Assembly: GCA_025266875.1 (NCBI GenBank)
Contig: JALLLT010000001.1
Span: 1,550,001 to 1,614,000 of the forward strand
Direction: 5' to 3'
DNA: 64,000 bases
Origin: Fennellomyces sp. T-0311
Lineage: Eukaryota > Mucoromycota > Mucoromycetes > Mucorales > Lichtheimiaceae
Of the stretch, positions 10,995 to 23,453 are shown one piece after another. The position numbers and the translations under genes were made by a program. Positions within the stretch are counted from its first letter, which is position 1. Each line of letters starts with the position of its first letter. Below the pieces are notes generated by a model. The model was given only the letters and a program-made list of their open reading frames with translations, was not told the origin of the DNA and did not search any database.

Positions 10995-13098
10995 GATTAC
11001 CAATGACTTAACAGGACAGATGAAAAAGAGAATATATTCAAAAGGTGAGCTTACTAGGAGAAGCTATACACTTATATATATGTTCCAATACGTATTAATT
11101 ATGATAGCTGCAAAGACATATTCGGCTCTATCCGCCAATGGGGATCCAATGAGTAGTCGTGAAAATATAGTTGCACGGTCTGCATTGATTTCTCCTTGAG
11201 GAGGACATGATCTCGAAGGAAGTATAATGCATATTTTTCTAAACGGGCGCAAATTTGACGCGAAATCAGTGCTTTTCAGAAAGGAGGGGGGGGGCGAGTG
11301 GAAAAACAGCCACTCCTTCAATCCATGCACTCAACCCTAGTATGTTATATGGGATGCCCCTTTTCGTGGTCACATGCACATATACATACTCATATGTATG
11401 GGCTGTTGTTACAACCTGTCAACAACCCAACAATTGTGAAAACATGATTCGTCTTTTTGGTATGCCAACTTTTCCGGGTAATGAGCTAATCTTTTTGCTA
11501 TGCCGATCTTAGGGTCCCTTTTCCCTCTTTCTTTAATGGAAAACGATACTTATAGGGATCGTTAGGATTAGTTAATGCAGATCTAATTTATACTATTAAT
11601 CACCGGATGTTTGGGAATAAGTTTTAAAAAGGGCTAAAAACACACAAGATATCTATCTCTTTTATAACCTTGTTTTTTATATATATCAGCCCTTAACCCG
11701 TAAAAAAAATAACCGATTGAAGTTAGTTAACTTTTTACTACTGCTATTACACGTTGCTGTACGGAAAGCCTTTGTAGGATGTACTATGTAAGGAGGTACA
11801 GTTCCATACAGAAGCGCTAAATCTGTTATGCATACTCCTCGATATGGCTACCTCTCCTTGGAAACGAGGATGCATTTTTTCTAAATAATGGCATGTGTTG
11901 TACATTTAGAGGAATTCTATTTTGCCTCGCGACCTTCAAACTTCTCAGATTTGACGATTGAAGATAACAAAAGATGAGAAGGGAAGGTACAGCGAAGGGA
12001 GTAACGGAAATTGCTCCGGGCGGATGTGTAGAATATTTACAGGAGCTTTTATTACCTGGCATCACATCACATCCTGCTAGTCAAACTATGTTGTAGTTTT
12101 GCATTTTTGACAAAAAAAGGCTAGAGAGCACTTTTCGATCGATCTCCCGTATCGCTTCAGGGTAAACGCTTTTGGGGCTCCGTACACCTAGATTCCACTT
12201 GGCATTAACCTTGTCCGAGACAACTGCTCCTAGTTGTCATTCAGGGGATTAGCAGCCTTTTCATGCATCCCCAGTTTTTGATTCTATACAAAATAGGAAT
12301 ATTATACTGGGATACCATCTACGCGTAAGGCCGTTTTAACTAAAAATGTCAAATCCAATGAGTGAATAAAAAGGAAAAGCGTCACTGTGAAGGAGTATCG
12401 GTGCTTACTATATCGTCATTACCCTTTTAACATACACTCGAACTTTAACCCTCTCCTAACCTAGTTCCGACGCACAGCCTTGTTTTAAGATTCTTTGTCG
12501 TTGACTTTTTTTTCAAGTGTACAATTACCCAGACCAAACCTGCCGTTTTGATACAGACAGAAACTTAACCCCTTGGTCCCTTGGAGGACAGCTACTATGT
12601 ACGATTATATTGATATAGTATCGACGATGTACGCCTGCATCATATCACATTAGGTTGGATCGTGGCCAGAGGAGATCGATCCGATATGGTTCATGATCCA
12701 AGTAATAATGGAATGCGTGATCGGCGGATTGGCGAAAGACCATGCGCTTGCTATTGATTGCGGTAAACTCGGCTACTTGCCGATCCCCACAGCAACGTCT
12801 TTTCGGTGGATGTTGGCTGAGGAAGGAAAATACCAGGCTTTTTTGGCGTGAAATAGACATTGTTACATAGGCGTTCTCTCATAGAGGTCCCAGTGTTCTT
12901 GGTGGGATATGCAAGTATCGGGCGCAGCACAATGTTTACCTCGGCCAAGTCCTTCAATATGGATAGTATTACATATACAAATGGGATAAGGTTGTTGGAT
13001 TTTAATTACTACAGCGTTGCTTTTTTTTACAATACGGAACGGAAACATGTTTGATGTGAAGGTATAGAGAGAGTCTATTGATTAATTGAAGCGGATCG
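10995..13098. other. Gene-poor spacer
   Basis: No frame has the length, codon pattern or motifs of a gene. The 5' exon and promoter of the N/Q-rich protein are probably in the first few hundred bases. The rest is AT-rich and unassigned. Confidence 0.5.
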
Positions 13099-14410
13099 TT
13101 ACATGTACGTAACTTTGGTGCCCATTTGAACCGTTTGCCACAGTTTGTTGAGGGCAAGTCTCACTGGCTCGGACCACCGCCCACGGAACCCGCGTAACAA
13201 TCCAATCAACGCAAGAATCATCAAGAGCGCCGCTAATGGTGTCGATGATCCATTGGCGAAGAGCTGACGAACCCACTCCTTGAATGCAGCGGGACTTCGT
13301 TGTTCGAGAGGGCGTCGGGACGTCGTGGAATTTCTGGATAACTGGCGGTCGGTGGATGGTTGTCTATCGTCGGTAAACGAGGACGATGAGGATGATGACA
13401 CGGAAAGTGAACGGGTGTGTTGAGTATTCTCGGCGATAACGTGACCGTTCGCCTGTTTTTCATGCGCTTCTGCCATTTCCTTTTCTGCTCGTTCCCGTTC
13501 TTCTTGTAACCGAGCCCGCTCTTTCTCCTCCGCCAGTCTGGCCAGACGCTCGGCGTTCTTTTGTTGCTCGATCTTCTTTTGGCGTTCCCGTGCGATCTTT
13601 TGTTCACTCTCACGCACGTATGCTTGCAGAGTCTGGAATTGGGAATAACCCATGTTAGCATTCCTTGACGAGTATACTCCAGCCACACAGCGCCCACGAC
13701 TACATTACGTCTTTCTTTTCGTCGGATATCAAAGGGTTGTAATGTACGAATGAGATGGCAGTTTCATAATCCCTCATGGCCGGCAAAATCTGTGTCACGT
13801 ACAGATCAATTGCTTCCATGCAGCCGTTGTAATAGACGTCGGTGGAGGACGATGATCCTTCCTGGGCAGCAATTCCCGAGATGTAATCCATCGTAGCGTC
13901 CTGCATGTTCGCATACCACTGTTCGACAATCTGTCGCCCAACATTCACAACATCCAGCTTGAGCGTCATCACCAAGCTATACACAGCCAATTAGCTCCTT
14001 CCCCATACAACCAGAAATAGAGTAGCATACCAAGAGGATACAAGACGCGGGTCGACATTACCCGGGCCGCCGTAACCATCCCCCAGCAGTTGCCACATCT
14101 CATGAACAAACTGATCGTGGCTCTTGGCTGCAGACGGTGACAGAGCGAAAAGTTTCGTCACATGCGGTGTGAGTTTGTCTTGTGTCAACAGCGTTGTTGC
14201 AATGTTCAAGTAGAGTGTCCAAATTGAATAGCGCAATGCTTCCAGTTCGTGGATATCCTCATTGCTGAGTGAACCGTTGTTTTCGGCATTTGGCTTGGGC
14301 AATCGTGCAATGGCTTTAACGCATGTGGTTGCAGCCGTCGTATACTTTGTCAGCAAGTAGAATCTGAGGGCTTTTTGGTATTGAGATTGCACAGACGTTA
14401 AATGGGCCAT
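13099..14410 (-). CDS. PEX26: Pex26-like peroxisomal tail-anchored peroxin
   Basis: 393 aa from exons 14410-14031, 13976-13709, 13632-13099. The second intron (76 nt) contains a perfect TGCTAAC branch site and ends TTCCAG. An N-terminal helical region starts SQYQKALRFYLLTKYTTAA. It is followed by a conserved-looking block, EAIDLYVTQILPAMRDYETA and SFVHYNPLISDEKKD, the kind of segment found in fungal Pex26. A charged coiled coil (Glu/Arg/Lys-rich, about residues 220-275), a Ser-rich linker and one C-terminal membrane helix (PLAALLMILALIGLL) with a short basic tail follow. Such proteins anchor the Pex1-Pex6 ATPase to peroxisomes to recycle Pex5. The frame extends upstream only through non-ATG codons, so 14410 is the first ATG. 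Assignment rests on architecture and the central block and is not certain. Confidence 0.65.
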
Positions 14411-15404
14411 TTGGGAGAGTTGGGGGGTTTTGCAAAGGGGGTTCCTTTTGGTATTACTGCTGACAAAAGGTAATTTTCTCACATCATGAATGAATCTTAA
14501 GCCGAAATCTTATTGAACAACCGACCGAATAATGGAGTTTTTCCGAAAACGGTGGATGGTGGTATAAGCACAAACCCTGTTTCTTTGTTTGGTTTCCTGC
14601 CATCACACCGTATTACCCCACATTTGTAACATCAGCGTGCAGTGTTGTTGTGGAATTTGCTAACTCGACTTGCTGATCAGCATAACAACATTGTCCCCGT
14701 GGTTACCCTTAGATGAGGTGATCGCTCACCAGCCTGCCACCAGCCATGTGCATGCTGCTATGCAGCGGGTAATGCGTTCCGGCAACATGCGCTCCTTGTT
14801 TATATAAAGGGCCTTGACTCCTTAGTATAGCCTTGTCCTAGATTAGATACCAAGGAGTTCACTAATCTATTACGCCGTGTATGCAATAGCTTCTCCCAGA
14901 GCATAGCCTTTCAATAACGACAGTAATACATGTGATATCCATCAACGGTAACTCACTTTATAGTAGCATTTAATTTTCCACACAGATCATGCTTGTTCCG
15001 AATGAATCTGTACCTATCACATGCTCTGCGTTCCCAACTGCTGGTGCGCATGATCGAAACTTTACTCTTGCGCGGGACTTTATTTTCAGACATTCCGAAT
15101 GGGAAAAGTCCATCAACTTGTATAGGATATCTCTATCAATGCGATGCTTGCAGTGGTATAATACAGGCTGATGCTTTGATGGGTGCATCTGCCTTTCTAA
15201 AGATGCTGAAAGTTTCTTGTCGTGTCGAATATCTACGTAAATCTGACACTGATAGCGCAAAATATACTTCCTTCAGGTGCGCAAGGTCACCCGATGTTTC
15301 CCATATTCAGTCACTTATGCAGCCATACTGTATGTAACCTGTTATAGTAACAGAATATCCTTGTCAAACCCAATATTGCATGACGAGATAGAGAAAGTTC
15401 ATCA

Positions 15405-15500
15405 TGGGGAGGGTTGGTGTGAGAATCGAACCTAGAACTTCTAACGTCTCGTAGATGGCTTTAATTATTTTGCTCAGGACAAGCAGGTCGGCTTGAAGTT
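15405..15500 (-). other. tRNA-like / pol III box remnant
   Basis: The minus strand carries GGTTCGATTCTCAC, close to the tRNA B-box consensus, downstream of a loosely D-arm-like segment (TGTCCTGAGCAAAA). I could not fold a full cloverleaf, so this is at best a decayed tRNA or a tRNA-derived SINE head. Confidence 0.2.
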
Positions 15501-16619
15501 TGCTGATTACTACCAAAAGACTTGGGACCGAGCATGCGAGTGATACTGATGTATAAGGCAGAGGCAAATAGCCGCTATCGATATATGTGAATATGGCGAC
15601 AATGAAAGGGCATAGTTAGAATATCTGATGTAAAGCATCGCACCAGTTAATCTGCGGTACAAGGACAAGCTTTGCGAAACCGGACATAGAAAAGGAATGT
15701 TTTTGAGATGGTAAGTACTTTTTGCAACGTTTTTTGATATATTCGGGAAGTATTCAAAGCTGAGACATGTAATTGAAAGTTGTATATATTTCTTAAGGCT
15801 CATGAGGACAGAGGACGTATGAAAGTAGTAGCCCGAGGTGAGACGAACTTTTTTTAGTTCTCGAAAGCTTGCTAAAAGTAAGAAGAAACCAGAGGAACGA
15901 CATAGCGACTTAGTCAAGTAAATTAGCAGTACTTTCAGTGTCGCGACCCTTTTTCAGTATTGTTCTGCGCCTCTATATCGTAGATACATTTGGATATACA
16001 CATACTAAAAAAGATATAATTTACAAATGAGTACGTATCCTTCCTGTCACTTAGTTATGATTCTTTACCCCGATGATATTCGGCTTGATACAGTAAATGA
16101 CCCCCATTCACAAGTTTATATCTTTCTGAGATCGAGGGCTCTCCTCTTTTTTCAAACACAGCATAGTCAGGGCCTAACACGGCCACAGCAAATGATGTGT
16201 CAGAGGGAAAGTGGGCCTCCTTGGCTTGAAAAGCCTCTTTTTTTTTGTTACTCTTCGTTACTGACTCACACTACATACGGCCATACCGACAAGTCCGCTT
16301 GACGACGCACAGCGCACAGACCCCTGTTTATTCCAGACCGGCTGAATTAATTGCACCTGTACACACGCCTTCAACTCCGTCTTCCCCAGGGTGATTCGCG
16401 TTTGATATGGCAAGAAGCATACCAGCATAAAACTTTAAGACTATGCTGTTTCAAACATCAAGCGTAACTGGGCTACTGCTTCTTGAATACCTCTGTTGAC
16501 AAATTTTAAAACAAGACGCCCAGAGAATTCGGACCATATCGTGTGAAAAGTGGCAACACTGCTCTCCGCCAACAGATGTGTGCAACCTTCGTCTTTTTCC
16601 ACGATGCGCTTTTCATAGC

Positions 16620-17745
16620 TGAATCACCCGATCTTGACTCTTTTCATCAACCTACAACTGGATCGCTGGTGACATAGCGACATGAGATTCGCTGTCACTG
16701 TACAAACTCGACACGATTGATAATGGTTTCCAAGCCAACAATATGCCATTACGAACTTTAACCATGATTTCGTTAACAATCCGCGGCATGACGAACCACA
16801 ATGCAATGTATTAGTAAATACACACCACAAGTTATCTGTTGCATATCCACCTGCGCCGATGTACGCGAATCAGCCGAAGGTATAGCCCAGGCAAGAAGGT
16901 CAGCCACTCGGTAAACATATGTTCTGTGTAAAACAAACAGGATGACGAAATTGAAGTGTTTGGAGGGAATTGAGGAAACTCCAGGCTTTTCACTTTATCT
17001 AAATGGTTGTTCAACATTGCATTCGTCACACAAAAAGTTGGCATCAAAGAATCCTCGACTACCGCTGCTTTTCGCCAGTATAATCGCGTCGTGACATATC
17101 TGGCAAGATAAGTTCTCCTAGGTCTGATGTTGTTTGTATGTGGACACTCCAGCTGAAGCCTAGGCTCCAAATTCATGCGGTCTTGGATGATTTTCAGCAT
17201 GGTGCAGCTTTCTTTGAATTATTCAACGGCGTACGGGCTATTACTTAGCTTTTGCGAAGGAGTCTGTATAGTTCAAAAATTATTATTTATTTTATGGGAT
17301 GTAATAAACCTGCTTCTAAAGGTGTTAGGCCTCTCCCGTGCGGTTCGAACGTTTCATCAGATTATTACAAAAGTACGATTGATTACGTGCTTGGAAAAAA
17401 ACCATAAAGGTGAAAAAAAGCAGGTCGGTGTAGTTAGAGGCGGAAGATACATACCAGGAAATCTCCTTCATCAAATGGATGGAGGCCAACAAACAGCGCG
17501 AAATTCGACATACCAATATATTGAATACTTAATAATGTCTCTGACATGTTGAAATCAATACAAAGTAGTATACATAGATCGGTTAGCAGTTGTATATACA
17601 ACAAATGGTCTTCTGATCTTAAGAGGAAGCACTCTTTTACGCTGAGCTTTTTTGGGATTAGGCTTACGCTAGTTTTTTCTAACATATCCCAACTATTTTT
17701 ACGAATCGTGTACTGTAAATCTATCTGCGCTAATTGCATCATATG
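16620..17745 (-). pseudogene. Decayed fungal Zn-cluster transcription factor (middle domain)
   Basis: Broken minus-strand frames resemble the Fungal_trans domain of Zn2Cys6 regulators. The frame ending near 17460 contains QYIGMSNFALFVGLHP, matching the family hallmark of YIGMA followed by a short helix and GLH, preceded by a Leu-rich helix as usual. A second frame (17200-16832) holds FTEWLTFLPGLYLRLIRVHR, which fits the later EW..LP..LR segment. The order is correct along the strand, but stops and frame changes separate the pieces, no Zn2Cys6 cluster is seen upstream, and no start is found. Real introns could account for part of the disruption, but not obviously all. Confidence 0.42.
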
Positions 17746-19850
17746 GGAGCGGTTACTTCAGAATAGCGGGACAGACGATCCACTTATAGAAGTGCGCGTA
17801 AGATCATCTGTTAGCTTAATGGGTTTGATTCATTGATTATTTCTTCATCTGACTAAGGAGAATTACCTTGTTACAGTGTGAACTGTCGAGTATAACGAGT
17901 ATGATCCGTAAAAATAGAATTGACAGATGCACATCCCTTCATCGAATGTAACACGTGACTATTTGGACGAGAATGGTGTTGGGCTTCCAATGAAAGCGGA
18001 GACTGATGCAAAGATTAAACTGAAAAGGGTACGGAAAAAAGGCATCAAAGCGTAGTAAAAAGCGTTTGGGCAACCCGCAGCCGTGTAATAGATATTTCCC
18101 TTCCATAGGGCATTATGTCATTTATATGGGTGTGGGACGAAACCTGCTGGAAATGGTATTTTTGGTCTCACGCAGAAATGTGGCGGCGTCCATCAAGAAA
18201 GGACAGACTTGATTCCGTACAACCCATCCAGTAACAAATTAACAGATAAGCAACGTAAAAACTTGGAAACTCCAACTACTCGTCATTTTACTTATATCAA
18301 TCACATTCTGGACAAGAAAAAAAACATGGTTACAATAGATTTACATAGACAACGAATTTATTAATGTGGACGCCACATATAGACGATATCCATATAGAGT
18401 AAACCACTTTGTGTCAAAATGTTTTCTTATGTATTGGATCTCACGCTCGGCAGTTACTACGGTCCGTCCCGAGATTTCCATAACAATTGCGAGCTAGAGC
18501 ACTTTGTACTTCAAGTAATAGCTGCTGAAACTTTACACCCTATCTCTTCGAGCAAACTTGATAAAGAGTATATGTATAAAATACCTTACCCATACTGAAT
18601 ATCAACATAAAAACATCAATATGTTCAATTACGTAGATCATCGTCCTTTTATCGATTTGTCAGAAAAGTACCAAATGAGGCTTTCGTGTACTGAGGTGTG
18701 ACAATCTCACCATACAAGTCAATTTTTGAACCTTTGGTTGACGCGGTATATTCCCATTTTGCCATTCCCACTCTAACGGCCCAATGCCGACCGAGTAAGT
18801 AGGAGTTTCACATAACTTACTTTCATACAAAGATCTAATTATGGCTCCGTGCGGATAGATATAAAAAAGCTTACATATATGTAATAGTTCATATGGATTT
18901 TAGAATAAGTAACATAATATAATAACAGAGTGCTTCGAATAGATGGCATGATATCCTGCTTGATCCTTATCAGGCCTATCCATATGGGTCTTGAAAGAAT
19001 GACTAGTTCACAATATAACACACGTGTGCCTCTTATTTCAGCGTTCCCAGATTACATGAGTGTAATACATATCTATCCAGTCAATTCAAGCCATATAACT
19101 AGATGCAACTGGCCTGTCATGAGAATATAATTAAAGTGATCTGGTCGTCCTTATTTTGGATTCGGTACTTTAATTTGTCATCCTGTGCGATTTTTTGCAT
19201 GTTGACTTTCCGGTCCATAAATGGCAGCCTTTCCGAATTCATTCGAATATGCGATAATGGACAATCATGATTGTAACGTAAAAAAATCAAATTGATTATT
19301 ATGGTCGAAAAATTCGTCCGGTCAATTATTTGAAGAAAGTCTTGTATGCGCACACGCATGTGACTGTAGATAAGCGTATGGATCTGAAAAGGACGAAATG
19401 CGTTCTCGCGACTGTGGAAGGTTCAGCAGAAGAATGAGATCTCCAGGAATTCATCAGCTTAGTATGAAAATAATAGTTTATGCCTTTCCCCACATTTTAC
19501 ATCTGTCGATACTTCTTGACTCCAACTAAAAAGACTTTGAACAATGTACATTTTTCATAAATGTAATAAATGGGCATTGACTTCTGGAGAGAGGATGTTA
19601 CAAAATGTGATTTAATTCACACGAGGAAAAAAAAAAAAGAATCCAGATCGAGCACGATCATGCCAACAAGAAAGAAAGCGTGCGACATCCCTTGACGTAT
19701 CATGTCCTCGAGCCCTTCCGAGAATTCCACGTAAACTTTAGACGTTGAAAAAAACGGGGTTGACAGTATGAGAAAATTTTACAAATTGTATGACATTTCA
19801 AGTAGTATGTGAGAGAATACATGCCAAAGAAAAATGCTAAATCACATGCT

Positions 19851-19858
19851 ATATAAGC
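19851..19858 (+). promoter_or_regulatory. TATA-like box of MFS gene
   Basis: TATATAAG about 80 bp upstream of the ATG at 19937. Assigned from position. Confidence 0.4.
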
Positions 19859-19936
19859 AGCGAGTTTATTGATCTAGCAAAAATACGATAGCCTTTTCAC
19901 GTATCATTTGTGCCGAGAAAACACCGATTCGAAATC

Positions 19937-21841
19937 ATGGCTGGATCACCACAAGAACAACATAGTAGCGAAAAAACGCAAGTGGTCGTGAAAACGCAAT
20001 ATGGAGAGCAGACGATCAAACAAGAAGAAAGAGTTGATGGAGACGCGTCGTCACGCTTATCCGTATCTTCAGGAGCCAATGATACAGAGAAAGGCAATGG
20101 ATTCCAGGAGCCCTTTGTCAAGTCCAAAGCCGAAAAGAAACTCGTACGCAAGATCGCTTTCACATTGATCCCCGTCGTTGCATGGATTCTTATGTTACAG
20201 GTGCGTGTATATACAACCTTGTTGACCGTGTTGCTGATCTGTTATTGGCTTTTAGTTTGCTGATAAAGCAGCACTTAGTGTATCAGCTGTGCTTGGTATC
20301 TATGAAGATATTGACTCTTTGACCGGATCACAATTCTCTTGGCTTGGTTCCATGTTCTTCATTGGACATCTTGCTGTTCAGGTATATTCAACGCGTATTG
20401 ATATGGAAGCAAGTCATACTAATTGTATCTAAATCATTTAGCCCATCAACAACATCATGTTACAAAAAGTCCCCGTTGGACGGTATCTTGGCATTAACAT
20501 TTTTCTATGGGGCATTGTAAGTTTTTGACGCAATAGTAATCGCGTTTAATCTTACAATATTCAATATAGGTCATGCTTGGCACGGGTTACTGCCAAAACT
20601 TTGCTCAACTTATGGCCATGCGCTTCTTTTTGGGTTTCTTTGAGGGCACGGCTATGCCAAGGTACCACACATATGAGCATCGTAAATAATCTCGTTACTA
20701 AAGCGAAGAAAAAATATTAGTGTCTACCTGATTGTGAATACATTGTTCCGGCGCTCGGAGCAAACAACGTACTACGGTGTTGTGACCATGGCTAGTGGAT
20801 GGGGCTCAATTTTTGCTGGCTTTGTTGCATTTGGTATTTCTGAAATGGGTCATCAACGTGGAATCTACATGTGGCGATGGTATGTACTTTGGGGAATTTT
20901 ACATGTGTATTAGACAAGACGCTAACAGCATATCTTACCATTTTAGGAACCACATCATTTTCGGTGCCATGACCATTTTGTTGGGTATCATTTGCGTCTT
21001 TTTCCTTGTTGATAACCCAAAATCGTGGTTGCTCCGTTTGACCGAGGAAGAACAACATATTGCTGACGAAAGAACCAAGGATAATGCCGTTGTTCGTCAC
21101 AAGAAAATCAAGTGGGATCAAATGATTGAATCTGTGAAGGAAGTTAGATACTGGTGTATCTGTCTTGCCGTTATGGGTCTCAATATGCAAAACGGTGCGC
21201 TTCAAGTTTTCAGTGCTCAATTCATCAGAGAACTGGGTGATTTCACTGTAAGTGAACATCATTTCATCTTTTATTTTCAAATATCTAACCTATGCAAATA
21301 GCCTGGCGAGTCCATTCTCCTCAAGGTTCCTGCTGGTACATCATCATTCTTGGGTGTTGTATTTGCTACATTTGTAGCACGCCGTACGAAACAAATCTGC
21401 TTTACTGGTGCTTTCATGTCCACGATCAGTTTAATTGGATGTATCATTTTGGCTGTTGTCGAACAAGGTCCTGCCAAGCTGGCCGGTTTCTATATCGCAT
21501 GGTGGTTGACCGGTGCTTACAGTCTGCTGATTACAACCATTGGTTCCAACGTCTCCGGATACAGCAAAAAGATTTTCTATAACGGCTCATTCGTGGTTTT
21601 TTACACTCTCGGCAACTTTATCGGTCCGTTGATGATGATTGAAAATCAAGCTCCCCGATACACTGGTGCAATGATTGGTTTCTGTATTGGTAACGGCGTG
21701 GCTATCGTAGCTTACCTCCTTATGCGTTTCATCATGGCCAGAGAGAATAAGAAGCGTTTGGCCAACCCGCCAGAGGAAGCAACTGACGTCACCTTGGACT
21801 TGACCGACAAACAAGATAGGAACTTTATTTATCGTCTCTAG
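19937..21841 (+). CDS. MFS transporter, anion:cation symporter (Dal5-like)
   Basis: 518 aa, 12-helix permease of the plasma membrane, from exons 19937-20200, 20256-20381, 20442-20516, 20570-20661, 20721-20879, 20947-21247, 21302-21841. It starts with a hydrophilic ~75-residue tail. Helix 1 ends in the FADKAALSVSAVLGIYEDI segment, typical of the allantoate/nicotinate/vitamin permeases (ACS family). Next come the QFSWLGSMFFIGHLAVQ and MRFFLGFFEGTAMP motifs, a central loop with VDNPKSWLLRLTEEEQ, and WWLTGAYSLLITTIGSNVSGYSKK in the second half. The substrate (allantoate, nicotinate, a vitamin or a small peptide) cannot be told from sequence. The long frame also opens at a GTG 27 nt upstream, but the ATG is used here. 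Confidence 0.85.
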
Positions 21842-23453
21842 TTTCTTTTGCCATTTTACAGTTTTTTTTTCTGTGGACTACATACCACATTGTTATATAT
21901 TTATATCTGCAATATTTAGTCGTGTACGTAAAAACATAAAAAATAATGTATTTACAAAATCTATTATATTTAAACGAGCCTTAGTCCATTACGCACATCC
22001 GGGGTTGACTCTCTCCTCTACGCTTCGTGTCAACACCTTCGTGCTCCATTTCCAGCGGCTCGTTATATTTAAATGTTAAAATAATGGGTTGCCTTTTTAT
22101 AGCGGTTTATAACCGATATCAGTAAAAGATATCGATAGGTCACTGACTTTGACGTTGTCTCGGCATTGGGTACGAATTGTAACACTTACTCGGAAAGTTC
22201 CAGGATCAGTTATGTCCATCGTCATTTTTAGACTGTTACACAAGAGCGTGTTCGAGGTACAAAAGGCTAAAGGCGTTTGGGTGTTTGTATCTATTTTCTT
22301 GCGCACGTTCATAATTGCCTTCCATCAATTTGTTTCAGTGATCCAAACAATCCCATTCAATCCCATGATTATCGGTTTCGTATAAAAGTTGCCGCATAAT
22401 ACCTAACATGGTAACAAGATGGAGGAAAGTATGATCATTGCTTCCAGTAGTATTTGGTCGGAACACGGGTTGTGAAAGAAGATAGGACAGCTCAAAAACT
22501 CGAGTACAACCAAACAAAAAAATGTAACCAGTAGACCACAGCTCCTTTCTCTATCACGGCCTTGTGCTTAGGGAATTTAGTTTCCTGAATTAGGAGTAGC
22601 GCATTGCGTCGCAGATATCACAGCAATTAAGACTTGTCCAGCCGATAACAACTACTTCTCAGCGGTATGATGAGCGAATCAGATGTTCCATCTGTTCTTG
22701 ACCTTACAGTTAGAATATGGGACCAAGATTTTTTTTCTTTAAACATTATCAGTGCCTGATGAAGAAGGTAATTTTCGGCTTCAGGGTGGGTGTCTGGTAA
22801 AGCCGAACTGGATCCTAATGGTTTTCTGCCGCAGGGTGGAGTTTTGCGACCATGTTTTTCAAGCAGTGTATGCACATTTACTTGGGATCACAGCTTACCT
22901 TTTCATGTCTAAGAAATAGCAAGAAGTCGTGCGTTGAAAGAAGCAAGAAGCATTGAAATCGGGGTGAGAGTAAAATCCGATTTGTAGGGCGGCATAATTG
23001 AATCTGAAAATAGTTCACGTGACCGTCCGGCGGATGTCCGGCGGGCCGTCGAAGGGGCATAGACACCATGGAAACCGAATCGAACCCGTCCTCTTTCTCC
23101 ACATAAGGTACATATCATTCAATGTATGGGGTGGCGTGTGTGTGTGTGGATGATGGGAAAAGACGACCGAGATAGATTGCTACGCAATGGATGGAAACGA
23201 TCAGCCAAACGATATACGACGAAACATCAACTTTATATCCATCCATCCAATATATCCATCCATCGATATATCCATCCAACCCATATATTACAGCAGCAAC
23301 CTATCTCGACACGACGAAAGCCAACAACGAATAGATAGATAGAGAGTGGGCGAGAGCGAGAGAATGTGATAATGGGGTTGGGGGTTGGGTTATACATTTC
23401 AAGTTTCCAGAAAAAGAAAGCCAACATTTTCCCAATTCCTTTGTAGCAAAACC
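21842..23453. other. Spacer between MFS gene and RPL6
   Basis: No supported gene. The minus-strand frames at 22.6-23.1 kb start on non-ATG codons and match nothing. The last few hundred bases are the eL6 promoter and leader, with an ATCC-rich repeat. Confidence 0.5.
23237..23283. repeat. ATCC-rich imperfect microsatellite
   Basis: Repeated ATCC units separated by ATAT in the upstream region of the ribosomal protein gene, about 170-215 bp before its ATG. Confidence 0.75.

Larger units (their letters stand above)
14411..19936. other. 5.5 kb gene-poor block
   Basis: No intact gene is supported. It holds a probable transcription-factor relic (16.6-17.8 kb), a tRNA-like promoter remnant near 15.4 kb, and otherwise AT-rich sequence whose short ORFs lack ATG starts, splice-consistent extensions or recognisable motifs. 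Confidence 0.55.

Noticed and set aside
14411..14482. 24-residue N-terminal extension of the Pex26-like protein
   Set aside because: The extended frame begins at GTG; the nearby ATGs are out of frame or followed at once by a stop.
22627..23118. Minus-strand frames before RPL6
   Set aside because: Starts are non-ATG, frames are short, no motif, and they lie in the promoter region of a highly expressed gene.
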